The position numbers were made by a program, and so were the translations under genes. The notes below the pieces were generated by a model. It worked only from the letters and a program-made list of their open reading frames with translations. It was not told the origin of the DNA and ran no database searches. Below are positions 7,570-15,486 of a stretch of 35,624 bases of DNA, piece by piece; the first letter of the stretch is position 1; each line of letters opens with the position of its first letter. The stretch is taken from contig JAGQYS010000010.1 of the NCBI GenBank assembly GCA_020435965.1, positions 76,687-112,310 of the forward strand. Reading direction: 5' to 3'. The stretch comes from Flavobacteriaceae bacterium. Lineage in GTDB: Bacteria; Bacteroidota; Bacteroidia; Flavobacteriales; Flavobacteriaceae.

Positions 7570-10221
7570 GTGTTAAAAACATACCTAGTATTTTTATTCA
7601 TATTCTTAGCTCCTTATCTTACTACCAACGCCCAAGTTGTTTTTGAAGGAAGCATAAAAGATGAAAATAATAAACCGCTGGAACTAGCCAATATTTTAGC
7701 AATCCCAAAAGATAGTATTAGCAAAATAGCTTTTACCACATCTAAAGTAGATGGTAATTTCAAACTTGAATTAAAAGCTCATACAAGCTACAAACTGACA
7801 GTTAGTTATTTGGGTTATGTTACCATAAATGAGGAAATCGAAACTGTTGAAACTTCTATTCTCAAGAACTACATCCTCAAAGATGATATCAATGAGTTAG
7901 AAGAGATTAAGCTAGATTACCAACCAGCAATTTCCATTAAAAAAGATACAACTACATATAAGGTTTCGGTCTTTACAAATGGAAAGGAGCGTAAATTGCG
8001 CGAAATACTAAAAAAGTTACCAGGTATTGAAGTAGACAGAGAAGGCAACGTAATAGCAAATGGTAAAAAAGTTACCCAAGTTCTTGTTGAAAACAAACAG
8101 TTTTTTAATGGACGTAGTAAATTGGCTGTAAATAACATTCCTGCAGATGTGATTCATGACATTCAAATTATTGAGGACTATCATGAGACCTCATTTATGA
8201 AAGGCTTGGACAATTCAGAGGAAATAGCAATGAACATTAATCTTAAAGAAGATAAAAAGGAATTTGTTTTTGGAGATATTGAAGCTGGTTTAGGCTTGAA
8301 AAAACTTTATAAAGTCCATCCGAAGATTTTTAAATACAACCCAAAAACAACATTTAATTTTATTGGAGACTTAAATAACACATCAGAAAAATCGTTTACG
8401 TTAAGTGATTATATTGGATTTGAAGGAAGTATAAACCAAGAAAACAGAGCTTCAATATTCAATTCAAACATTGCTAGTTTTTTACGAAACAATGATTACA
8501 CTAAAAATTCACATAAGTTTGCAGCTCTAAACACTCAATTTAATCCAAATACAAAAAATGAATGGCGTGCATTTATAATTGCTTTTGATGATAAAAATAA
8601 TTTTGAAAACAATACGGAGTTTACATATTTGAATGATGACATTTCAGAGCTCAGGACTTCAAAAAATAAAAATAAAAGTAATGTATTACTAGGTAAACTT
8701 TATTATAAATATACTCCAGATATTAGAACCGTTATTAAGGTAGAAGCAAGAGCAGAACATAACAATTTAAATAATAATGAAGCAAATACTTCAGTAATTA
8801 GTACAAATAGTAACGATTACTCAATAGACAAAGATGCCGAAACCACAGCAATTTCTTTAAACCTAAAAGCAGAAAAGCAATTTTCTAAAGGGCATACAAC
8901 ATCATTATTTTCAAATTTTGATTATAATGACAAACAAGAATTCAAAAAATGGAGTAGTTTGACTAATTTATATAATAATAGTATTCCAATCCTTGATGAT
9001 TCTTTTTACTCCATTAGGCAAAATGAACTTCAAAATTATAAGGTCATAAATATTTTTTTAAAGCATTACTGGGTTCTCAATAGAAAAAATCATTTATATT
9101 TTAATGTAAGTACTGAGCAACATCGTGCTAACTATAAAACAAAAGATTATCAGGAATTGAGCAATGGTAATGTAAATAATTTTAATGGTTTTAATACTAA
9201 TCTAGTTAACAACTATAATAAAACACAAATGAACGTTGAGTTCAAGCACATTATTTGGGACATTATTGCTCAGTTCAAGCTAGGTGTTGAGTTTCATAAC
9301 TGGAATAACATGCAATTAGGTGAAACGCAAAGTAGTACCAAAAAGACACTAATTCCGAAAGTAAAATTATCTTATAGTTTTGACGATAAAAATAATTTAG
9401 AGTTTGAGTATTCAAAATCAAGTAATTTTCCAAATTATAAAATGTTTGCCGATGGATCTATTATTCGTTCTTTTAATTCAATCTCTTTAGGAAACCCTTT
9501 TCTTGAAATAAATTTTGCCAATACTTACACACTATTTTTTAACCATACAAATATTTATTCTTGGAGTTTTTATTCGTATTTAGGTTATACTGAACGAAAA
9601 AAAACTATTTCCAATAATATCATGTTTAATGGTATATTTAGTGAAACAACTCCAATCAATATTACTACACCTTATAAAAGCATATTTACTAGCATAAAAG
9701 CTTTATATAATAGACCATATTGGAAATTTTCGTCAACAATTAGGTATAATAATTTCAACATTCCGACTTTAATAAATGACGAAGAGCTACAAACTAATTT
9801 AAAGCAAATAAGTTTCAATATTAACTTTACTACTAAGTTTGAAGAAAATCCGAATATTGAAATTAATGCCAATTCATCATTTAGTAATAATTATGACTCA
9901 ACTTTTAAAAATAATCAAAATACTACATATCTGGAAACACATTTCTGGTATGATTATAAAAATTGGAAATTCAATGTAGATTTTTCTCAAACCTATTTTA
10001 AAAACCAACTTTTCTCCACTACTAGCTCATCTTATAACAACTTTAATACATCAATTTTTTACAATAAGGAAAACAGTCCATTAGGTATTGAAGTAAAAAT
10101 CACTAATTTGACTAATAATAAATCAAAAATAACGTCTACATTTTCATCCTCTTTGTTTACAGAAGATATAACCTATATTTTTACTAGAACTATTATGCTT
10201 TTATTGTCATATAAGCTTTAA
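7570..10221 (+). CDS. TonB-dependent-receptor-like outer-membrane beta-barrel protein
   Basis: An 883-residue protein starting at a GTG codon 11 nt after the GLPGLI gene. A signal peptide covers residues 1-21. A CarboxypepD-regulatory-like (Ig-type) domain follows at about 22-110 (GSIKDENNKPLELANILA ... SYLGYVTI). A plug-like domain lies at about 125-225, with LREILKKLPGIEVD, NGKKVTQVLVENKQFF and the IPADVIHDIQIIEDY segment. The remaining ~650 residues are rich in alternating Asn/Tyr/Phe strands, as in a 22-strand barrel. This is the standard partner of GLPGLI proteins. A transport or peptide-handling role at the outer membrane is inferred. Its stop codon abuts that of trkH with no gap and no terminator. 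Confidence 0.88.
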   Translation: MLKTYLVFLFIFLAPYLTTNAQVVFEGSIKDENNKPLELANILAIPKDSISKIAFTTSKVDGNFKLELKAHTSYKLTVSYLGYVTINEEIETVETSILKNYILKDDINELEEIKLDYQPAISIKKDTTTYKVSVFTNGKERKLREILKKLPGIEVDREGNVIANGKKVTQVLVENKQFFNGRSKLAVNNIPADVIHDIQIIEDYHETSFMKGLDNSEEIAMNINLKEDKKEFVFGDIEAGLGLKKLYKVHPKIFKYNPKTTFNFIGDLNNTSEKSFTLSDYIGFEGSINQENRASIFNSNIASFLRNNDYTKNSHKFAALNTQFNPNTKNEWRAFIIAFDDKNNFENNTEFTYLNDDISELRTSKNKNKSNVLLGKLYYKYTPDIRTVIKVEARAEHNNLNNNEANTSVISTNSNDYSIDKDAETTAISLNLKAEKQFSKGHTTSLFSNFDYNDKQEFKKWSSLTNLYNNSIPILDDSFYSIRQNELQNYKVINIFLKHYWVLNRKNHLYFNVSTEQHRANYKTKDYQELSNGNVNNFNGFNTNLVNNYNKTQMNVEFKHIIWDIIAQFKLGVEFHNWNNMQLGETQSSTKKTLIPKVKLSYSFDDKNNLEFEYSKSSNFPNYKMFADGSIIRSFNSISLGNPFLEINFANTYTLFFNHTNIYSWSFYSYLGYTERKKTISNNIMFNGIFSETTPINITTPYKSIFTSIKALYNRPYWKFSSTIRYNNFNIPTLINDEELQTNLKQISFNINFTTKFEENPNIEINANSSFSNNYDSTFKNNQNTTYLETHFWYDYKNWKFNVDFSQTYFKNQLFSTTSSSYNNFNTSIFYNKENSPLGIEVKITNLTNNKSKITSTFSSSLFTEDITYIFTRTIMLLLSYKL

Positions 10222-11715
10222 TCATCTATTTCTCCAAAAAAAAGGTGTGAAAAGAATAAGAACCGTAAAGAGTTCCAGACGTCCAATAAGCATTAAAAAG
10301 GAGCACCACCACTTCCCTATCATTGGCATGTTATAAAAATTGTCAACAGGGCTAAAATTACCAAAAGCTGGCCCAACATTTCCTAAACTTGAAGCCGCGA
10401 CTCCAACAGAAGATTCAAAATCAAGACCTAACATAGAGAATCCGAGTGCTCCAACAATAAAAGACAACATGTATAATATAAAAAAAGCTAGAATATTAAA
10501 TACAATATCTCCAGAAATAGATTTTTTATTATAACGAACTGGCAATACAGCATTGGGATGCAAAGCGCGTTTAAATTCAACAAAACCATTTTTAATCATT
10601 AATAAGTGCCTTACAACTTTAACACCTCCAGAAGTACTACCAGCAGAGCCACCCAAAAACATTAACCCAAAAAAGAAAACAGTTAAAAAAGGAGTCCATA
10701 ATGTATAGTCTGCAGAAACAAAACCAGTTGTAGTTACTACGGCTAATACTTGAAACAATGCATGCCTAAAAGAGCTTTCTGCTTCTCCCAAAACCATAGG
10801 ATGATTTATGGTAGAAACTGAAACGTCTGCTCTAAAATAAATAATACAGGCTGCAATTATAGTAAATACTGCTATAAACTTAAAGTAGAGCTTAAATTCT
10901 TCGTCTTTTATAATTTTTTGAATTTTCCCTTTAAATGCAAAATAACTCAACACAAAATTGGTTCCTGCCAAAAACATAAATATAATAACTATGTATTGTA
11001 TCATTGGTTGATCGTTCCAATAGGCCAAACTCGCATTTTTTGTAGAAAACCCTCCTGTAGACAAAGTACACATTGAGTGATTTATAGCATCAAAAAAATT
11101 CATCCCAGCAACTTGCAATAAGATAGTTTCAGCAGCTGTATAACCAAAATAAATAAGCCACAAACGTTTTGCTGTATCTGTAATTCGAGGATGTAATTTA
11201 TCTGCGCTTGGTCCTGGAGCTTCGGCTGCGAAAAGCTGCATACCACCTATACCAAGTAATGGTAAGATGGCAATTGCCAAGACGATAATTCCCATACCAC
11301 CTATCCAATGGGTTAAACTTCTCCAAAATAAAATACCTTCAGGTAATATTTCTATGTCATTTAGGATTGTTGAACCTGTAGTTGTATAACCAGACATGGT
11401 TTCAAAAAAAGCATTCGTAAAATTTGGTATCGTTTCAGTAAAGATATAAGGCAGCGTTCCTGATAGTGCCATAATAACCCAACCAAAAGACACAACAATA
11501 TAGCCTTCACGTTTGCCCATTTCCTTGTTAGGGTTTCTTGTGGCCAACATGGTCAATCCTCCCAAAAATATCACGATAAGTCCAGCGTAAGCTATTTGTG
11601 GTGTTACTCCATCTTTATAAATTAGGCTTATAAGGGCAGACAAAAGCATAAAACCACCATTAAACAATGATAGCAATCCTAAAAAATGAAAGATGATTTT
11701 ATAATTGAGCTTCAC
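10222..11715 (-). CDS. trkH: Trk/Ktr-type potassium uptake channel TrkH
   Basis: This 497-residue inner-membrane protein has four pore-loop repeats of the K+ channel-like Trk/Ktr/HKT superfamily: GYTTTGST, STGGFS, TTTGFVS and SLGNVGPAFG, with the selectivity-filter glycine in each. It transports K+ (with H+ or Na+) and is gated by the nucleotide-binding subunit TrkA, encoded 18 nt upstream in the same operon. The TSGGVK segment before repeat 4 is typical of TrkH/KtrB. Full length. Its TGA stop directly abuts the TAA of the convergent barrel gene. Confidence 0.95.
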   Translation of the reverse strand: MKLNYKIIFHFLGLLSLFNGGFMLLSALISLIYKDGVTPQIAYAGLIVIFLGGLTMLATRNPNKEMGKREGYIVVSFGWVIMALSGTLPYIFTETIPNFTNAFFETMSGYTTTGSTILNDIEILPEGILFWRSLTHWIGGMGIIVLAIAILPLLGIGGMQLFAAEAPGPSADKLHPRITDTAKRLWLIYFGYTAAETILLQVAGMNFFDAINHSMCTLSTGGFSTKNASLAYWNDQPMIQYIVIIFMFLAGTNFVLSYFAFKGKIQKIIKDEEFKLYFKFIAVFTIIAACIIYFRADVSVSTINHPMVLGEAESSFRHALFQVLAVVTTTGFVSADYTLWTPFLTVFFFGLMFLGGSAGSTSGGVKVVRHLLMIKNGFVEFKRALHPNAVLPVRYNKKSISGDIVFNILAFFILYMLSFIVGALGFSMLGLDFESSVGVAASSLGNVGPAFGNFSPVDNFYNMPMIGKWWCSFLMLIGRLELFTVLILFTPFFWRNR

Positions 11716-11733
11716 AAGTGCTAAAATTGCTTT

Positions 11734-13083
11734 TTAATAGAAAAATTTCTCAACTTTTTTAATGGATTGTGGTAAGCAACACACTACAATTCTGTCTCCA
11801 GATTCTACCTTAAAATCTCCAAGTGCAGTAATGCCTTTACCGTTTCTAATAACACCTCCAATAATAGCAGATCTAGGGAAATCTATATCTTTTATAAGTT
11901 TATCACAAATGTCTGAGCTTGGTTTAACTATAAACTCTAGAAGCTCGGCATCCATGCTGTTTAGTTTGGTCATAGCAACCACTTCTCCTCTTCTTATGTA
12001 CCTGAAAATATTATTGGCAGCTAATAGTTTTTTATTGATAATTGTATCGATACCAATAGAATGCGACAGCTCAAAATAATCAATATTTTCAACTAAAGCC
12101 ACTGTTTTTTTTACACCTTTGGATTTTGCTACCAAACACGACATGATATTGGTTTCGGAATTTCCTGTTACCGAAATAAAAGCATCCATATCTTGTATGT
12201 TTTCTTCTTCAAGAAGTTCAACATTTCTGCCATCTCCATTAATTACCAGAGTGTTTGGAAGCTCATCTGCGAGGTCAAAAGCCCTGTTTTTTTCTTTTTC
12301 TATAAGTTTAATGTTAAACTTTCCATCCGTAAGTCCTCGAGCTGTTTTAGAACCAATTCGACCTCCTCCTAAAATCATGACATCTCTAATTTCAGATTTT
12401 ATTTTACCTGTAAGTTTACATAAATCTTCATCGCCTCCTTTTGATGTTATAAATACAACATGATCTCCTTCTTTAAGCACTGTATCACCACGAGGAATAA
12501 TAGTTAGATGAGAACCAAAACGTTGGATAGCAATAGGAATAAAATGAACTTCTGGCATTAACATAGCTGCTTCCTTTACAGATTTACCAACAATTTTTGC
12601 TGTTCTGGATAAATTAAGACCTAACATAGTTAACGCACCATCTTCAAAAGCATAAGTATCATTAAAAACTGACTGATTTAATAATAATTCTATTTCGGCA
12701 GCAGCTAAAGATTCTGGAGAAATAAGCTCGTCAATACCAAATCTGGTAAAGCCTACTTCTTCTTTCATGTCAATAAACTCAGTGTTGGATATTCTTGCTA
12801 TGGTTTGCGAAGCTCCTAACTGTTTTGCCAATACACAAGCTGTAATATTTGTAGTTTCGGACGATGTTACTGCTATAAATAGTTCAGTATCTTTAATTCT
12901 AGCATCATTTAAAACAGCTATAGATGTTGCATCGCCTTTTATAACTTTAATATCTAAATGAGTGTCTGCGTAGTTTAAACTTTCTTTTTTTGAATCTATC
13001 AGTGTGATTTCCTGAGACTCATAAGATAATAATTTTGCTAAATGAAATCCGACCTCACCAGCTCCAGCAATTATTATTTTCAT
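11734..13083 (-). CDS. trkA: Trk system K+ uptake regulatory subunit TrkA
   Basis: This 449-residue cytoplasmic protein has two tandem RCK modules. Each has a Rossmann NAD-binding half (GAGEVG near residue 7; GGGRIG near residue 238) followed by a TrkA_C half (about 140-222 and 368-449). It binds NAD(H) or ATP and controls TrkH, the next gene. The duplicated architecture is that of enterobacterial TrkA rather than the single-domain KtrA. The ATG at 13083 is preceded by a perfect TATATTTG box on the same strand. Confidence 0.95.
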   Translation of the reverse strand: MKIIIAGAGEVGFHLAKLLSYESQEITLIDSKKESLNYADTHLDIKVIKGDATSIAVLNDARIKDTELFIAVTSSETTNITACVLAKQLGASQTIARISNTEFIDMKEEVGFTRFGIDELISPESLAAAEIELLLNQSVFNDTYAFEDGALTMLGLNLSRTAKIVGKSVKEAAMLMPEVHFIPIAIQRFGSHLTIIPRGDTVLKEGDHVVFITSKGGDEDLCKLTGKIKSEIRDVMILGGGRIGSKTARGLTDGKFNIKLIEKEKNRAFDLADELPNTLVINGDGRNVELLEEENIQDMDAFISVTGNSETNIMSCLVAKSKGVKKTVALVENIDYFELSHSIGIDTIINKKLLAANNIFRYIRRGEVVAMTKLNSMDAELLEFIVKPSSDICDKLIKDIDFPRSAIIGGVIRNGKGITALGDFKVESGDRIVVCCLPQSIKKVEKFFY

Positions 13084-13108
13084 GTATTATTGTAATTAAA
13101 AAGATGTG

Positions 13109-13116
13109 CAAATATA
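13109..13116 (-). promoter_or_regulatory. -7 promoter element of the trkA-trkH operon
   Basis: TATATTTG on the minus strand followed by CAC, 26 nt before the trkA ATG, matches TAnnTTTG. The divergent ubiE gene starts at 13191, so the 107-bp gap must hold both promoters. A weaker TTTCTTTG at 13149-13156 could serve ubiE. Confidence 0.6.
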
Positions 13117-13190
13117 ATTTAATTTTAGGGAATTGTTACTTAAATCCATTTCTTTGCACAATTAACAAAGTTATTTTAGCCCTTTTACCA

Positions 13191-13922
13191 ATGTCTGAAA
13201 AAATAAAGCCTTATAAAAACAGTAACCTGAGCAAAAAAGAACAGGTCACCCAAATGTTTGATACTATTTCTAAAGAGTACGATGGTCTTAACCGTGTTAT
13301 TTCATTTGGGATTGATGTAAAATGGCGAAAAAAAGTTGTTAAAATTGTAGATGCAAATAAACCTGACACAATATTAGATATTGCAACAGGAACAGGTGAT
13401 TTGGCAATAAATCTTGCTAAAACAAATGCTACTAAAATTGTTGGTTTTGATATTAGTCCAGGAATGCTTGAAGTTGGTAGAAAAAAAATTGCACTGAAAC
13501 AGTTAGACAATAAAATTGAAATGGTATTAGGAGATTCTGAAAAGATGCCTTTTGATGATAATTCTTTTGATGCTATAACAGTTGCTTTTGGAGTAAGAAA
13601 TTTTGAAAATTTAGAACAAGGGTTATCAGAAATTTTAAGAGTACTTAAACCTAAGGGAATTTTTATTATTCTGGAAACTTCAGTACCTACAAAAACACCT
13701 TACAAACAAGGTTATAAATTTTATACCAAACATATTTTACCTATGATTGGGAAACTTTTTTCAAAAGATAAAGTAGCTTATAATTATTTAAGCGAATCTG
13801 CTTCTGTTTTTCCTTATGGTGAAGTACTCAACAATATTTTAAGTAAAATTGGGTTTATAAATGCGGAAGCCCTACCTCAAACATTTGGCGTAGCAACCAT
13901 TTATACAGCATCTAAATCTTAA
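13191..13922 (+). CDS. ubiE: Demethylmenaquinone methyltransferase (UbiE/MenG)
   Basis: A 243-residue SAM-dependent C-methyltransferase for the last step of menaquinone (or ubiquinone) synthesis. It shows the family signatures [44 protein letters not shown] and AVAFGVRNF-like TVAFGVRNF. Bacteroidota use menaquinone, so demethylmenaquinone is the expected substrate. The start at 13191 (MSEKIKPYK) is chosen over an upstream in-frame ATG at 13035, which lies inside divergent trkA. The porT ATG follows the stop after 1 nt, so the two are cotranscribed. Confidence 0.95.
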   Translation: MSEKIKPYKNSNLSKKEQVTQMFDTISKEYDGLNRVISFGIDVKWRKKVVKIVDANKPDTILDIATGTGDLAINLAKTNATKIVGFDISPGMLEVGRKKIALKQLDNKIEMVLGDSEKMPFDDNSFDAITVAFGVRNFENLEQGLSEILRVLKPKGIFIILETSVPTKTPYKQGYKFYTKHILPMIGKLFSKDKVAYNYLSESASVFPYGEVLNNILSKIGFINAEALPQTFGVATIYTASKS

Positions 13923-13923
13923 T

Positions 13924-14640
13924 ATGAAGAAACTATTTTTTGTTTTATCGTTTATTTTTGTAGCGCAAACAATTAACGCTCAGTTATTTACTAAAGAAAA
14001 GATACAAAACCAAGCCAACATTGACAAGATGAAGTATTCTTGGGGCTATTATCTTGGTTTTAATAGTTATGACTTTAATTTTGACTATAATCAAGACAGA
14101 GAAGACATACAAGTTGAAAAAAACTTAGGATTCAATGTTGGATTGATTGGCAACTTGCGTATTAATGATTTTTTAGATTTACGCCTTGAACCAGGCTTAA
14201 TTATTTCCAGAAGAAATTTAACCTATGACGAAAGCTATTTTCAAGGAATGGATTATAATAATTCTGATTTGATTAGAGAAGTCAATTCAACATATATTCA
14301 TTTTCCTCTGCTATTAAAGTTTTCATCTAAGCGTTTTAATAACATTAAACCATTTGTTGTTGGAGGTTTTTCGGCAGCATTAAATTTATCAAGTAACGAA
14401 GAAAATCCAGAAGATAATACAGTTGGTCAGTTTAGAACCAAAAGAGGCATGCTGTTTTATGAACTTGGTGTAGGCATAGATTTATATTTGTTCTGGTTTA
14501 AGTTTACACCTTCAATTCGTGGAGTTTTTGCTATTAACGATGAAATTATTAGAGATAATGATAATGCAAACAGCCCTTGGACAGGCAATATTCACACCAT
14601 GAAAACCAGAGGTTTGTTTATCAACTTTACGTTTCAGTAG
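13924..14640 (+). CDS. porT: T9SS outer-membrane protein PorT
   Basis: A 238-residue protein with a signal peptide (residues 1-19, ends INA-Q) and a small beta-barrel of the outer-membrane beta-barrel type 2 form (LGFNVGLIGNLRI, LRLEPGLIIS, YIHFPLLLKF, FVVGGFSAAL). Size, topology and position directly after ubiE match PorT, a component needed for type IX secretion in Flavobacterium and Porphyromonas. It would support export of CTD-bearing proteins such as the hydrolase at the left edge. Its TAG stop directly abuts the TAA of the convergent trmH-family gene. Confidence 0.88.
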   Translation: MKKLFFVLSFIFVAQTINAQLFTKEKIQNQANIDKMKYSWGYYLGFNSYDFNFDYNQDREDIQVEKNLGFNVGLIGNLRINDFLDLRLEPGLIISRRNLTYDESYFQGMDYNNSDLIREVNSTYIHFPLLLKFSSKRFNNIKPFVVGGFSAALNLSSNEENPEDNTVGQFRTKRGMLFYELGVGIDLYLFWFKFTPSIRGVFAINDEIIRDNDNANSPWTGNIHTMKTRGLFINFTFQ

Positions 14641-15366
14641 TTAATACCTTCTCTTAAACTCACTTAATAAAATAGCTGTAGCGTTAGCTACATTAAGGCT
14701 TTCAGTTTGTTGTAAATTTCCAAATCGAGGTATAGAAATTCGTTTTTTAACTAAGGCTTCAACATTAGGCTGTATACCATTAGCTTCATTACCTAAAACC
14801 AAAATTCCGCTTTTCAGTTGGTTTTCGTTGTAAATATTGTCTCCATCCATAAATGCACCAAAACTCATTACATTATTAACTGCTAAAACATCAACTAAAT
14901 CTTTGTAAACCACATTCACTCTTGTGATAGAACCCATTGATGCCTGAATTACTTTAGGGTTGTAACAATCAACTGTTTCAGTATTACAAATTAAATCCTT
15001 AACACCAAACCAATCGCATAATCTTATTATAGTCCCTAAATTCCCTGGATCTCTTACATTATCCAATGCCACAATGAGTCGGTTAAAATCTATGTTTTGA
15101 TCTCTAGGAATCTCAAAAACAGCTAAAGCTATATTTGGCGTTTTTAAAGCACTAATTTTTTTTAATTCGTTTGGTGTGATTTTTGTTTGCAATACATCTG
15201 AAACATCAAAATCACTCGTAGTTGTATATAGTTGATGCAGTTTAAATTTTGAATTCAATAACTCGTTTATGGTTTTTATACCTTCGGCAAAAAATAATTG
15301 ATGTTGTAAACGAAATTTTTTTTGACGCAAACTCGTTATTAATTTTATCTGACTTTTACTTAGCAT
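14641..15366 (-). CDS. TrmH/SpoU-family RNA 2'-O-methyltransferase
   Basis: A 241-residue SPOUT (alpha/beta knot) RNA methyltransferase. All three SpoU motifs are present: motif 1 LDNVRDPGNLGTIIRLCDWFG, motif 2 GILVLGNEANGI, and motif 3 SIPRFGNLQQTESLNVANATAI. A short N-terminal substrate-binding domain (residues 1-85, FAEGIKTINELL) is like that of RlmB and TsnR. The target RNA, 23S rRNA or tRNA, cannot be decided from sequence. It is convergent with porT with zero spacing and divergent from tamL. Confidence 0.92.
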   Translation of the reverse strand: MLSKSQIKLITSLRQKKFRLQHQLFFAEGIKTINELLNSKFKLHQLYTTTSDFDVSDVLQTKITPNELKKISALKTPNIALAVFEIPRDQNIDFNRLIVALDNVRDPGNLGTIIRLCDWFGVKDLICNTETVDCYNPKVIQASMGSITRVNVVYKDLVDVLAVNNVMSFGAFMDGDNIYNENQLKSGILVLGNEANGIQPNVEALVKKRISIPRFGNLQQTESLNVANATAILLSEFKRRY

Positions 15367-15432
15367 TCAAATACAATTTTTTTTAGATGTCATAAAGAAA
15401 ATGAAAAAATCTTATTTCAAACGGAAATAATG

Positions 15433-15440
15433 TATTTTTG
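15433..15440 (+). promoter_or_regulatory. -7 promoter element of tamL
   Basis: TATTTTTG matches TAnnTTTG and is followed by AGC; it lies 46 nt before the TTG start of tamL. Confidence 0.5.
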
Positions 15441-15486
15441 AGCTAAAATTTACCTGAATTTGCAACATATAATTATTTATTTCTAG

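Noticed and set aside
12119-12463. 114-codon plus-strand frame opposite trkA
   Set aside because: Antisense shadow; Ser/Phe-rich composition mirrors the RCK coding strand.
13035-13190. N-terminal extension of ubiE by 52 codons
   Set aside because: It overlaps trkA and its promoter on the other strand; the UbiE family starts near residue 53 of that frame.
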